A stretch of 64,000 nt of DNA from NCBI RefSeq assembly GCF_002575655.3, contig NC_053039.3:46625290-46689289 (forward strand), given 5' to 3'. Both the position numbers and the translations under genes were made by a program. Source of the DNA: Aegilops tauschii subsp. strangulata (lineage: Eukaryota; Streptophyta; Magnoliopsida; Poales; Poaceae). The first letter of the stretch is position 1; each line of letters begins with the position of its first letter. Below the pieces are notes generated by a model that had not been told where the DNA came from, searched no databases, and saw only the letters and a program-made list of their open reading frames with translations. Below, one piece after another: positions 34,210-45,113 of the stretch.

Positions 34210-36166
34210 TGGCGCATGCGAAACATCCTCCTGCCTCCAAATCCCCGCCGCCAGGAGCTGATGGCGGTCCATGGCGCGATGGCCGCTGTGCATGTTGACC
34301 CGGAGGAACACCTCGCCTCCGCCGCCGCCGACATGGTCTAGGCTCTGGCCCAGATGAAGTGCCCCAGCGACTACCCCCCCCCCCCAGGACTTAACAGGTA
34401 AGATATGACTAGCTAAATATTACCAATACCACTTGCAACGGCTATGATTTGTGTGGTTGATGTATTAAGCATGTTTGCACCTTGTTTATTTCAGTACTGC
34501 ATAATGTGTGATGTTCAAATATTATCGTGTCCAGCTCAATTTCACCAATACCAGCAACAAACTTACAAAACATGACTCAGGATATCACTAGAGATGCTGC
34601 CCATTTGCTATTTTTAGTGGATGCTAACCCTGTTGTACTTAACATGCCTGTCCATGTACTTACGCAGGGTCATAACGGCCGATGTTGTTGTTTGCCGTCG
34701 AGGTTAGCTGCATCCCATGTCTTACAGTATTTCACATCATTTGTGCAATTGCAGTTTAACTTCTATCATTTACTGGTTGCCTGTAGGTACACATGTCAGT
34801 GGTACTGATCCATGTTTCGACCTTGAGAAACAGCTCGCCTCCACTGTCGCTGACTTTGGGTGGGCTCTGGCCAAGATGAAGTGCCCCAAGAACTACCTCT
34901 CAGGACTGACCAAGTATGTACTCACCAGTTTAATCTTACCAATACCAGTTGCAATTAATGGCTATGTTTTGTACGGTCGATGTATTAAGCATGTTGTAGT
35001 AAACATGCCTAACACGTTTTAGCTATTTCCCTACATTTTTATAGACAACTGAGCCATTATCTGCTCTGGCAACACCTGCCTTGTGATGTTTAACTCTACC
35101 AATTGCATTTTTATCTGTACCAGTTTCAATGGCCATTAAGCCTATTGCAATTAACAGTTGTATCCATTTTTAAAGAGTTGTATTTCAATGGCTACAAACT
35201 TACAAAACATGAATTAGGATGCTTTTAAGCCTGTTGCAATTAACAGTTGTATATATCCATTTTTTAATCCGTCCCTTTGCTACCGTGATACTCTTTCGCA
35301 ATGAAGATATCACTACAGATGCTGTCGTTTTATTACCATTTGCTATTTTTGGTGGATGTTAACCCTGTTGTAGTTAACATTGGCTTTCCATGTACTTACA
35401 CAGGGCTATAATGGGTGATGTTGTTGTTTGCCGTCGAGGTTAGCTCCATCTCATGTCTTATACACCATCTATTCCTAAATATAAGTATTTTTAGAGATTC
35501 CAATATAGACTACATAAGGAGCAAAATGAGTGAATCTAGATTCTAATCTAAACTATATCTATAATTCTATATACATCCGTATGTAGTTCATATTGAAATA
35601 TGTAAAAAAAATACTTGTACTTAGGAACATAGGTAGTTGTATTTTACATCATTTATGCAATCTCAGTTTAGCTTCTAACATTTACTGGTTGCTTGTAGGT
35701 ACATATATGAGCGGTACTGATCCACGCTTCGATCCCTTTTGCGTATGAGACAATGAGATATTCACGAACAAGCGTCAAGTGAGGAAACTAAGAAATATTG
35801 TTAGGCAAAAGAAACGGGTGATTGGAATTAAGCTCTTTATTTACACTTTGTCCAAGACAACAGTGAACTTTAGCATTATAAGCAATGTGTTGCCTTTTCC
35901 CCCTGCCCACAACAAGTTACTCTATTAGACCTCAGTATCTGATATTTTTCTCTTTTCAATGGTTTCCAAAGCTATTTACTGATGATTACCTTGCAAACTA
36001 CATGACCGGAGTGGAGGCAACTAAGGTTAAAGTATATAATTCATGCTACTATGATAATGCTCTAGAAATCTTCCTGAAGGCAGTGAAGGATGAGCGGGCG
36101 ATCGTCACAAGGGGTTGGACAAAAGTGGTGCGTGCCTATGGCATGCAAGAAGGTAAATTAGGGCAT
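34210..36166 (+). pseudogene. Decayed B3-domain protein gene with duplicated exon/intron units
   Basis: The B3-domain part is clear near the right: NKRQVRKLRNIVRQKKRVIG (from 35760), then LFTDDYLANYMTGVEATKVKV and RAIVTRGWTKVVRAYGMQEG (35970-36155). B3 domains bind DNA in plant transcription factors. Upstream, an exon-like unit is found twice: 34261-34369 (ALAQMKCPSDY) and 34806-34914 (GWALAKMKCPKNYLSGLTK). A third start is at 35713 (GTDPRFDPF). In-frame stops at 34339-34341 (TAG) and 35746-35748 (TGA) show decay. GT/AG-like intron edges are present. Its 5' end is probably cut by the solo LTR at 29986-34134. Confidence 0.6.
35463..35636. mobile_element. Stowaway-type MITE
   Basis: The 174-bp element has Stowaway-like ends (CACCATCTATTCCTAAATATAAG at left, a diverged inverse at right) next to a TA. 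The matching position in the upstream duplicated unit (after CATGTCTTA, near 34724) has no element, which marks the empty site. The right TA has mutated. Confidence 0.8.
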
Positions 36167-36655
36167 TCCACTTCTTCAACACCATCGGTAGTCAAACTAA
36201 TTTACACTTGTCTCTTCACCTTTACCGCCTTTAAATATTGTGGTTCATCATAGTTAATTGTTGTCTAATCCTGTAATTACTGAACATATTGTACTGGCAA
36301 ATTTATTTATGAATTCGTTGTTGAACCATTGTGCTGAGAATTTGAATTGCACGTTTCATATTTCAAAATTTCCAATTCAAATAATAAATTACAGGCAAAA
36401 ATAAAAATATACAAGAGCTAATAAAATAATGTGCACATGGTTAGAAAGAAAACAATGTGTGCGATATAAAAAGAGAACAGACGGTCATGGAACTTTGGAA
36501 ACGGTTCTGGCAGTAAAAGCGCTTGTGATGGATAGCTCAATGCCACACAGTTTTCTTCATCAAATTGTGTGTGATGTAGTTGATAAAAGCAAACGGTTAA
36601 CCAAGGTAGAGCATGTGTGATAGTTACACCTTTCACACACGAGCCTATACATAAA

Positions 36656-36835
36656 ACTGTGTGGGATGTACATACGAACGGAAGCGTTTTCCCTGGATTG
36701 ACTGTGTGGGATGTACATAAGAACGAAAACGTATTCCTTGGATTGACTGTGTGTGATATACATACGAACGAAAATGTTTTTCTTGGATTCACTGTATGGG
36801 ATGTACATACGAACGGAAATGATTGGGTTCCGATG
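36656..36835. repeat. 45-bp tandem repeat, four copies
   Basis: The units start at 36656, 36701, 36746 and 36791, each beginning ACTGTGTGGGATGTACATAC or a variant. The period of exactly 45 keeps one plus-strand frame open with a 15-residue repeat (TVWDVHTNGSVFPGL-like). Similar short GTGTG-rich phrases flank it (36540-36660). It could be subterminal repeats of an unidentified DNA transposon. Confidence 0.85.
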
Positions 36836-37088
36836 CCTCGCCCGATCGCACACGAGCTCATTTTGCCCCAGCCTGTGTCCCAGGAGGGCCTTTCCCCGAT
36901 GGTTTGTGGGTCATGTGGGAAGGACCCCCCTATCGCCCACACTCACTTGGCGACGGTTCCAAATGCCGTCGCGGAAAGGGGTTAAAAACAGTTTGTATAG
37001 CACCTCGTTGTACGAGTGTCAATTCAATATTTAAAATGAACAGGAAACTGAAACATGAATATTAAGTCTACTACTACATACATGCAAA

Positions 37089-38793
37089 TGTTTGAAGAAA
37101 ATATGCCCTAGAGGCAATAATAAAGTTGTTATTTTACATTTCCTTATATCATGATAAATGTTTATTATTCATGCTAGAATTGTATTAACCGGAAACTTGA
37201 TACATGTGTGGATACATAGACAAAAATACTGTGTCCCTAATAAGCCTCTACTTGACTTGCTCGTTAGTCAAAGATGGTTAAGTTTACTAACCGTAGACAT
37301 GTTTTGTCATTTGATGAACGGGGTCACATCATTAGGAAATGATGTGATGGACAAGACCCATCCGTTAGCTCAGCATATTGATCGTTAAGTTTTATTGCTA
37401 TTGCTTTCTTCATGTCATATACATATTCCTTTGACTATGAGATTATGCAACTCCCGAATACCAGAGGAATACCTTGTGTGCCATCAAACGTCACAACATA
37501 ACTGGGTGATTATAAAGATGCTCTACTGGTATCTCTGAAGGTGTTTGTTGGGTTGGCATAGACCGAGATTAGGATTTGTCACTCCGAGTATCGAAGAGGT
37601 ATCTCTGGGCCCTCCCGGTAATGCACATCATAATAAGCCTTGCAAGCAATGTGACTAATGTGTTAGTTGAGGGATGATGTATTATGGAACGAATAAAGAG
37701 ACTTGTCGGTAACGAGATTGAACTAGGTATGAACATACCGATGACAAAGGGAATAACGTATGTTGTCATTACGATACGATCGATAAAGATCTTCGTAGAA
37801 TATGTGGGAACCAATATGAGCATCCAAGTTTCCCTGTTGGTTATTGACCGGAGAGGTGTCTCGGTCATGTCTACACAGTTCTCGAACCCGTAGGGTCCGC
37901 GCGCTTAACGTTCGATGATGATTTTGTATTATATGAGTTACGTGATTTGGTGACCGGATGTTGTTCGGAGTTCCAGATGAGATCACGGACATGACGAGGA
38001 GTCTCGAAATGGTCGAGAGGTAAAGATTGATATATAGTACGATAGTATTCGGGCATCGGATGTGATTCGGAGTGTACCGGGTACATATCGGGGTACCGGG
38101 GGGGTTACCGGAACCCCCTGGGGAATAATGGGCCTTATGGGCCATAGGAGGGGAGCACACTAGCCCACTAGGGGTGGCGCCCCCCTAAGGAAGGAGGCGG
38201 AATAGGAGAAGGAGGAGGGGGTTCGCCCCCCTTTCCTTCCTCCCCTCTCTTCCCTTTTTCCGCTCTCTGGTAAAAGGAAAGAGGGGGGCCGGATTGGACT
38301 AGGGCCCCAAGTAGGATTCCTCGTACTTGGGGCGCCCCAAGGTAGTCCCCCTCCCCCTCCCACCTATATATACGTGGGGAGGGGGCACCTAGAACACACA
38401 CCAACGATTGTTAGCCGTGTGCGGCGCCCTCTTCCACAGTTTACGCCTCCAGTCATATTGTCGTAGTGCTTAGGCGAAGCCCTGCACGGATTACTTCACC
38501 ATCACCACGCCGTCGTGCTGACGAAACTCTCCCTCGACACTTTGCTGGATCAAGAGTTCGGGAGACGTCATCGAGCTAAACATGTGCAGAACTCGGAGGT
38601 GTCGTACATTCGGTGCATGATCGGTCGGAATGAGAAGAAGTTCGACTACATCAACCGCGTTGTGAAACGCTTCCGCTTTCAGTCTACGGGGGTACGTGGA
38701 CACACTCTCCCCCACTCGTTGATATGCATCTCCTAGATAGATCTTGCGTGAGCTTAGGAATTTTTTTGAAATTTCATGCTACGTTTCCAAACA
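37089..38793 (+). repeat. 5' LTR of element D
   Basis: The LTR runs from TGTTTGAAGAAAATATGCCC to CCAAACA. The same LTR family stands in reverse at 58669-60403. A TATATATACGTGGGGAGGGGGCACC region (near 38364-38388) is the likely TATA box and start region of its transcript. Confidence 0.88.
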
Positions 38794-38794
38794 G

Positions 38795-38810
38795 TGGTAT
38801 CAGAGCCAGG
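38795..38810 (+). other. Primer binding site of element D (tRNA-Met type)
   Basis: TGGTATCAGAGCCAGG follows the LTR after one base. Confidence 0.9.
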
Positions 38811-40004
38811 TCTATGCGTAGATGATTTGCATAGTAGAACACAAAGAGTTGTGGGCGGTGATCGTCATACTGCTTACCACCAATGTCTTATTTTTATTCG
38901 GCAGTATTGTTGGATGAAGCAGCCCGGACCAACCTTACACGACCACGTTCATGAGACGGTTCCACCGACAGACATGCAACTAGTTTTGCATAAAGGTGGC
39001 TGGCGAGTGTTTGTTTCTCTAACTTTAGTTGAATTGAATTTGACTGCGGCCAGTCCTTGTTGAATGTTAAAACATCAAACTTGATAAATCACTGTTGTGG
39101 TTTTTATGCGTAGGTAAGAACGGTTCTTACTAGAAGCCAGTAGCAGCCACGTAAAATTTGCAACAAAAATATAGAGGACGTCTAACTTGTTTTTGCAGGG
39201 CATGTTGTGATGTGATATGGTCAAGAAATGATGTGATATACGTTATTGTATGATATGATCATGTTTTGTAAAAGTTATCGGCAACTGGCAGGATCCTTAT
39301 GGTTGTCGCTTTATTGTATGAAATGCAAACGCCATGTAATTGCTTTACTTTATCACTATGCGTTAGCGATAGTTGTAGAAGCAATAGTTGGCTAGATGAC
39401 CACGACGCTACGATGGAGATCAAGGTGTCAAGCCGGTTATGATGGAGATCAAAGGCACAAGATGATGATGGCCATATCATATCACATATTTTAATTGCAT
39501 GTGATGTTTATCTTTTATGCATCTTATTTTTCTTAGTATGGCGTAGCATTATAAGATGATCCCTTACTAAAATTTCAAGGTATAAGTGTTCTCCCTGAGT
39601 ATGCACCATTGCGACAGTTCGTCGTGCTGAGACACCATGTGATGATCGGGTGTGATAAGCTCTACGTTCACATACAACGGGTGCAAGACAGTATTGCACA
39701 TGCGAAATACTCGGGTTAAACTTGACGAGCCTAGCATGTGCAGACATGGCCTCGAAACACTGGAGACCAAAAGGTCAAACGTGAATCATATAGTAGATAT
39801 GATCAACATAGAGATGTTCACCATTGAAGACTACTCCATCTCACGTGATGATCGGACATGGTTTAGTTGATATGGATGACATAATCATTTAGATGACTCA
39901 AGGGATGTCTATCTAAGTGGGAGTTCTAAGTATTATGATTAATTGAACTTAATTTATCATGAACTTAGTCCTGATAGTTTTTTGCATATTTATGTTGTAG
40001 ATCA
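38811..40004 (+). other. Untranslated leader of element D
   Basis: About 1.2 kb lies between the primer site and the gag start. I see no protein frame of substance. Such long leaders are normal for Angela/BARE elements. Confidence 0.7.
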
Positions 40005-42642
40005 ATGGCCCGTTCCACCGTTCCCTTGAATTTTAATGCGTTCCTAGAGAAAGATAAGTTGAAAGATGATGGTAGCAACTACACGGACTGGGTCCGTAAC
40101 TTGAGGATTATCCTCATTGCTGCACAGAAGAATTATGTCCTTGATGCGCCGCTTGGTGTGCCACCCCTCCAACAACTGCAGACGTTGTGAACACCTAGCA
40201 GTCGCGTGTTGATGACTACTCGATAGTTCAGTGTGCCATGCTTTACGACATAGAATTGGGACTTCAAAGATGTTCTGAACGTCATGGACCATATGAGATG
40301 TTCTAGGAGTTGAAGTAAATATTTCAAGAAAATTCCCAAGTTGAGAGATATGAAATCTCCAACAAGTTCTACAGCTGCAAGATGGAGGAGAACAATTCTG
40401 TCAGTGAACACATACTCAAAATGTCTGGGTATTATAACCACTTGACTCAGCTGGGAGTTAATTGATAACCCACAAGTATAGGGGATCGCAATAGTTTTCG
40501 AGGGTAGAGTAGAGTATTCAACCCAAATTTATTGATTCGACACAATGGGAGCCAAAGAATATTCTCAAGTATTAGCAGTTGAGTTTTCAATTCAACCACA
40601 CCTGGAAGACTTAATATCTGCAGCAAAATATTTAGTAGCAAAGTAGTATGGAAGTAACGGTAACGGTGGCAAAAGTAATGGTAGCAGTTTTGTAGTAATT
40701 GTAACGGTGGCAACGGAAAAGTAACTAAGCAAAGATCAATATGTGGAAAGCTCGTAGGCAATGGATTAATGATGGATAATTATGTCGGATGCGATTCCTC
40801 ATGCAACAGTTATAACATAGGGTGACACAAAACTAGCTCCAGTTCATCAATGTAATGTAGGCATGTATTCCGAATATAGTCATACGTGCTTTTGGAAAAG
40901 AACTTGCATGACATCTTTTGTCGTACCCTCCCGTGGCAGCGGGGTCCTATTGGAAACTAAGGGATATTACGGCCTCCTTTTAATAGAGTACCGGACCAAA
41001 GCATTAACACTTAGTGAATACATGAACTCCTCAAACTACGGTCATCACCGGGAGTGGTCCCGATTATTGTCACTTCGGGGTTAGCGGATCATAACACATA
41101 GTAGGTGACTATTGACTTGCAAGATAGGATCAAGAACTCACATATATTCATGAAAACATAATAGGTTCAGATCTGAAATCATGGCACTCGGGCCCTAGTG
41201 ACAAGCATTAAGCATAGCAAAGTCATAGCAACATCAATCTTAGAACATAATGGATACTAGGGATCAAACCCTAACAAAACTAACTCGATTACATGATAAA
41301 TATCATCCAACCCATCACCGTCCAGCAAGCCTACGATGGAATTACACACGCATGGCGGTGAGCATCATGAAATTGGTGATGGAGGAAGGTTGATGATGAC
41401 GATGGCGAAGGATTCCCCTCTTCGGAGCTCCAAACGGACTCTAGATCAGCCCTCCCGAGAGAGATTAGGGCTTGGCGGCGGCTCCGTATCGTAAAACACG
41501 ATGAATCCTTCTCTCTGATTTTTTTCTCCCCGAACATGAATATATAGAGTTGGGGTTGAGGTCGGTGGAGCCTTAGGGGGCCCACGAGATAGGGGGCGTG
41601 CCCTCCACCCTCGTGGACAGGGTGTGGGCCCCCTGGTGTTGATTCTTTCGCCAGTATTTTTTATTAATTCCAAAAATATTCTCCATGAAGTTTCATGTCA
41701 TTCCGAGAACTTTTATTTTTGCACAAAAATAACACCATGGCAATTCTCATGAAAACAGCGTCAGGCGGTTTAGTTTCATTCAAATCATGCAAGTTAGAGT
41801 CCAAAACAAGGGCAAAAGTGTTTGGAAAAGTAGATACGTTGGAGACGTATCATTAATCATCCAGATGATAGTGTTATTTACAGCGTTCTTCAATCACTGC
41901 CACCAAGCTACAAAGGCTTTGTGATGAACTGTAATTAACATGCAAGGGATGGATAATACAATTCTCGAGCTCTTCGCTATGCTTAAAGCTGCGGAGGTAG
42001 AAATCAAGAAGGAGTATCAAGTGTTGATGGTTAACAAGACCACTAGTTTCAAAAAAAATGGCAAGGGAAAGAAGGGGAACTTAAAGAAGAATGGCAAGCA
42101 AGTTGCCACTCCCGGGAAGAAGCCCAAATCTGGACCCAAGCCTGAAACTGAGTGCTTCTACTGCAAAGGAACTGGGCACTTGAAGCGGAACTTCCCCAAG
42201 TATTTGGCAGATAAGAAGGATGGCAAAGTGAACAAAGGTATATGTGATATACATGTTGTTGATATGTACCTTACTAATGCTCGTAGTAGCGCCTGGGTAT
42301 TTGATACTGGTTCGGTTGCTCATATTTGTAACTCGAAACAGGGGCTACAGAATAAACAATGCGCGTCTGGAATGGTTCCAAGGTCGATGTGATCGCCGTC
42401 GGCACACTACCTCTACATCTACCTTCGGGATTAGTTTTAGACCCGAATAATTGTTACTTGGTGCCAGCGTTGAGCATGAACATTATATCTGAATCTTTTT
42501 TAATGCGAGACAATTATTCATTTAAAATCAGAGAATAATGGTTGTTCTATTTATGTGACTAATATCTTTTATGGTCATGCATCCTTGAAGAGTGGTCTAT
42601 TGTTGTTAAATCTCGATCGTGGTGATACACATATTCATAATA
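40005..42642 (+). pseudogene. Gag and start of pol of element D (broken)
   Basis: Gag opens at 40005 (MARSTVPLNFNAFLEKDKLK; NYTDWVRNLRIIL) and breaks after PPLQQLQTL at 40190. It continues with in-frame stops (for example after YEMF near 40310) up to 40462. There a solo LTR (40463-41852) interrupts it, and it resumes at 41858 (HPDDSVIYSVLQSL...). A zinc knuckle reads CFYCKGTGHLKRNF, so the last cysteine is changed to phenylalanine. The protease motif WVFDTGSVAHICNS is at about 42293-42334. A frame break follows, and the pre-integrase part ends near 42642. Confidence 0.82.
40463..41852 (-). mobile_element. Solo LTR of an Athila-like gypsy element (Sabrina-like, tentative)
   Basis: One LTR of 1,390 bp starts TGATAACCCACAAGTATAGG and ends GGAGACGTATCA. 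It is flanked by the perfect duplication TTAAT (40458-40462 and 41853-41857). Read on the minus strand it starts TGATACGTCTCC, as in Athila-like Triticeae elements. It sits in the gag of element D. Confidence 0.92.
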
Positions 42643-43783
42643 TCTTTACCTAATAATAAAGGACGGAGGCTTTCATAGTTCTCCATAAATCACATCTTTA
42701 TATCCGTTGATTTTGTGTTAATCATAAAGATTGATGGATGAGATTTATCTAGCTTCTTTTTTATGTAAAAAACGGTTTGACTGGAAAAAATATTTGTCCT
42801 GTCAAAATATCGAACCCACAATCTTAACTTGCCATCACTTGATGCACCACCAGCTGAGCTTGCCACACATTGCTGTTATTTGAAGGTTCTCTTCTAGCTA
42901 TATATATATTCTTGGTTTCGTCCCGCAAAAAATAACAAACCCGTCACGGACTCGAACTCTAGACTTCCACTTCACGTATCAATAACAATAACCAACTAAA
43001 CCATGGTATGGCTTGTGCTGAAACGAGGATGTTACCTTTCAATAGACCCACCTCGCTCCTTTCTATCAGATTCCACCAACTTTTATATGTTTCCGAGTTG
43101 AATCTAATAAGCCACCTAAACAATGAGGATGGGGAGCGCAGGAAGGAAAGGATCTAATAGAAAAATCTTGCAGCCATGATGAGCTTCAAAAGGAAAGAAA
43201 ATAGAGCCTTGCATGGCCATGAGCGAGGAAGAAAAAAAAGGCTTCATGCCCATTTAGATGAGAGAGAGAAGAAATTGGGGCTTTCATTTATGGCATGAAT
43301 GAGCCAGCAAGGAAAGAGATTATATTAGATGGGAGAGAGAATAAATTAGGAGCCTTGCTATCTCGCGCGCGCGCGCTGCAGCGAGCGGTTTCAGACAAGC
43401 TACACTTACCCTTTTTAGCAAATCTGGAGATTATGTTTGATCAAAATCATGCATGTACACAGTGGTGAGCATATATACCAAACTGAAGCACACAGAGAAA
43501 CAGCTAGCAGATTAAATCATCATAGGATCGGATCGTCCAGATTACATCTTTTTTTATTTTTTGACGATAAAACTCAGGCGCTCTGCCATGCATGCATATT
43601 TCAGAAGTCAAAACCAAACGGTGGAACACTACATCGATCCTCAATACCGTATCTCGATCGATACCGTATGTCCGTATCTCGATCGATCGATCCTCACATC
43701 GTGCATAAGATAGAATCATAGAACTACTCGTCAGTCAGTCAGTCATCAACAGTGCCTCGATCATGAGCTGACCTAATCGGTCC
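42643..43783. other. Unassigned sequence, possible Helitron-like left edge
   Basis: At the point where element D stops, the sequence reads A followed by TCTTTACCTAATAATAAAGG, like a Helitron 5' end inserted between A and T. I cannot find a matching 3' end (hairpin plus CTRR), so this stays open. A (CG)n run is present at about 43363-43376. GATCGATC repeats and a GTCAGTCAGTCAGTCA run (near 43731-43745) lie close to the membrane protein gene. Confidence 0.3.
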
Positions 43784-44278
43784 TCAATCTTCCTCACCTC
43801 CCAAAAGGAGGGCCAGGGAGCTGACCAAGTCGCCCGCCATGAAGAAGATGGCCCAGTAGATCACGAGGATGTTGTCGGGGTCGACAGCCAACGTGAGGAT
43901 GAGGTGGACGACGATGGTGAGCACGAGCGCGAGGTCCGCGAGGGCACTGCGGACGCAGAGGTGACGGCCTGGGAGCAGCAGCGCCAGCGCCGCCACGGCC
44001 GCCTGAGTCGCAGCGCAGTACACCATCCCGGTAATGTCCGTCGGCTGGACGCACTGCATGAACATGCATGATGGATCGATATGGATCGGCCGAAGCATCC
44101 AAGGGGTTATAGACGGGTCGTAGTACATACATACCAGGTCGCACGGGACGTGGTAGCAGGCGAGGGCGAAGGAGGCGAGGAAGACGCAAGCGGTGAAGAG
44201 CGCCCAAGCGCTGACCAGCCGGGCAGCATCCGTGACCGGGATCTTCTTCTTGCCCATGGTCTCGCCGTCGACGTCCAT
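43784..44278 (-). CDS. Small four-helix membrane protein, one intron
   Basis: The ATG is at 44278 (MDVDGETMGKKKIPVTDAAR). Exon 1 is 44278-44135 and exon 2 is 44053-43784, ending GGEED and a stop. The intron (44134-44054, 81 bp) starts GTATGTATGT and ends TTCATGCAG. Because 81 is divisible by three and holds no stop, the genomic frame stays open across it. The spliced protein would be about 137 residues. Four hydrophobic segments follow one another: ARLVSAWALFTACVFLASFA, GMVYCAATQAAVAALALLL, ALVLTIVVHLILTLAV and VIYWAIFFMAGDLVSSLALL. A short charged N-terminus and a GGEED tail flank them. I do not recognise the family; CASP-like proteins have a similar layout, but I see no signature. It is compact, intact and plausible as a host gene. 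Confidence 0.7.
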   Translation of the reverse strand: MDVDGETMGKKKIPVTDAARLVSAWALFTACVFLASFALACYHVPCDLVCMYYDPSITPWMLRPIHIDPSCMFMQCVQPTDITGMVYCAATQAAVAALALLLPGRHLCVRSALADLALVLTIVVHLILTLAVDPDNILVIYWAIFFMAGDLVSSLALLLGGEED

Positions 44279-44640
44279 GGTGGATCCAAGCTAGCTAGCT
44301 AGCTAGGACAAGACACAAGAGCACACGATTAGTTCAATTTTCTGTCTCATCTTAATTTTCATTTCAAAAGGAAAGGAGGAGAGAGAGAGGTTTCCAACAC
44401 GACCACGACGAAAGACAAATGAGACGAGATGGACAAAACGGATGTTGAATCCCTGCTCCCTATAGCTATGTGAGAGGGTCGTGTGTTGAAAGAGCTAACT
44501 GGAGGCGGCTGCATGTGGAGCTTTTTAACAAGCCGAAGCGAATGGAGCGAGACAGCAGAGCGAAGCAAAGCGACGCCGTGTGGGCCCGCCTCAACACCCA
44601 CGACGTGTCGAGCCTCAACTTTTTACAGGTCATCAATTAA
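44279..44640 (-). promoter_or_regulatory. Upstream region of the membrane protein gene
   Basis: About 360 bases precede the start codon in the gene's sense. A CTAGCTAGCTAGCTAG run (about 44290-44307) lies in the likely 5' untranslated region. No clear TATA box was seen. Call based on position only. Confidence 0.3.
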
Positions 44641-44674
44641 GTTCTCTTATTATTACAAGTCTATTTATTTACTA

Positions 44675-44727
44675 CTCCCTCCATCCCATAATATAAGAGC
44701 GTTTTTTATATTATAGAATGGAGCAAG
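44675..44727. mobile_element. Short Stowaway-type MITE remnant
   Basis: CTCCCTCCATCCCATAATAT at the left and a diverged inverse (GAATGGAGCAAG) at the right lie inside a TA duplication (44673-44674, 44728-44729). It is only 53 bp, so much of the centre is missing. Confidence 0.7.
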
Positions 44728-44840
44728 TATCTTCTTTGTCTTTCTCACGCTAGAAAGGGAGATGGGGCTTCAAAGAACTACAAAATTCAGCATGAGCCTT
44801 GTTAAAAAAAGGTTAATGACGATTAATGACATGCCTTCAT

Positions 44841-45113
44841 TAAGGCATAAAGTGGTGAGACATCATGTGATATTAAATCCCACAAGTTTTTACTAAGGCA
44901 TAAAGTGGTGAGGCATCATGTGCTATTCATTCCCACAAGTTTTTACTAAGGCATAAAGTGATGAGGCATCATGTGCTATCCAACCCCACAAGCTTTTACT
45001 ATGACATAAAGTGGCGAGGCATCATGTGCTACATGTGCTATCCAACCCCGCAAGTTTTTATTAAGGCATAAAGTGGTGAGGCATCATGTGCTATCCAACC
45101 CCGCAAGTTTTCA
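44841..45113. repeat. 53-bp tandem repeat array, five copies
   Basis: The units start at 44841, 44894, 44947, 45000 and 45062, each beginning TAAGGCATAAAGTGGTGAGG or a variant and ending in CACAAGTTTTTAC. The fourth unit has an extra 9 bases (duplicated ACATGTGCT-type phrase), giving a 62-base step. It is non-coding. Confidence 0.92.

Larger units (their letters stand above)
37089..42642 (+). mobile_element. Element D: Angela-like copia retrotransposon, 3'-truncated, with a solo LTR inside
   Basis: This plus-strand copia has an LTR of 1,705 bp (37089-38793) and a primer site. A non-coding leader, gag and the start of pol follow. The sequence stops matching in the pre-integrase part (at the sequence for DTHIHNI, near 42642). 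RT, RNase H and the 3' LTR are missing. The LTR is recognisable as the Angela/WIS/BARE type (CCCTAGAGGCAATAATAAAG near its start; TTTTTTTGAAATT near its end). A possible left target copy is GCAAA (37084-37088). Confidence 0.88.

Noticed and set aside
36418..36942. 174-codon minus frame over the 45-bp array
   Set aside because: It is open because the repeat period is a multiple of three. It is low-complexity (CTSHTVNPRKTFSFV repeats) with no domain.
42800..43005. tRNA-like phrases (CGAACCCACAATC; GGACTCGAACTC)
   Set aside because: They resemble the T-arm of a reverse-strand tRNA, but I cannot fold a full cloverleaf with acceptor and anticodon stems around them. Such phrases are common in decayed repeats.
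44841..45113. Possible CRISPR-like array of regularly spaced repeats
   Set aside because: The units are head-to-tail with no unique spacers, and the genome is a plant. It is an ordinary minisatellite.
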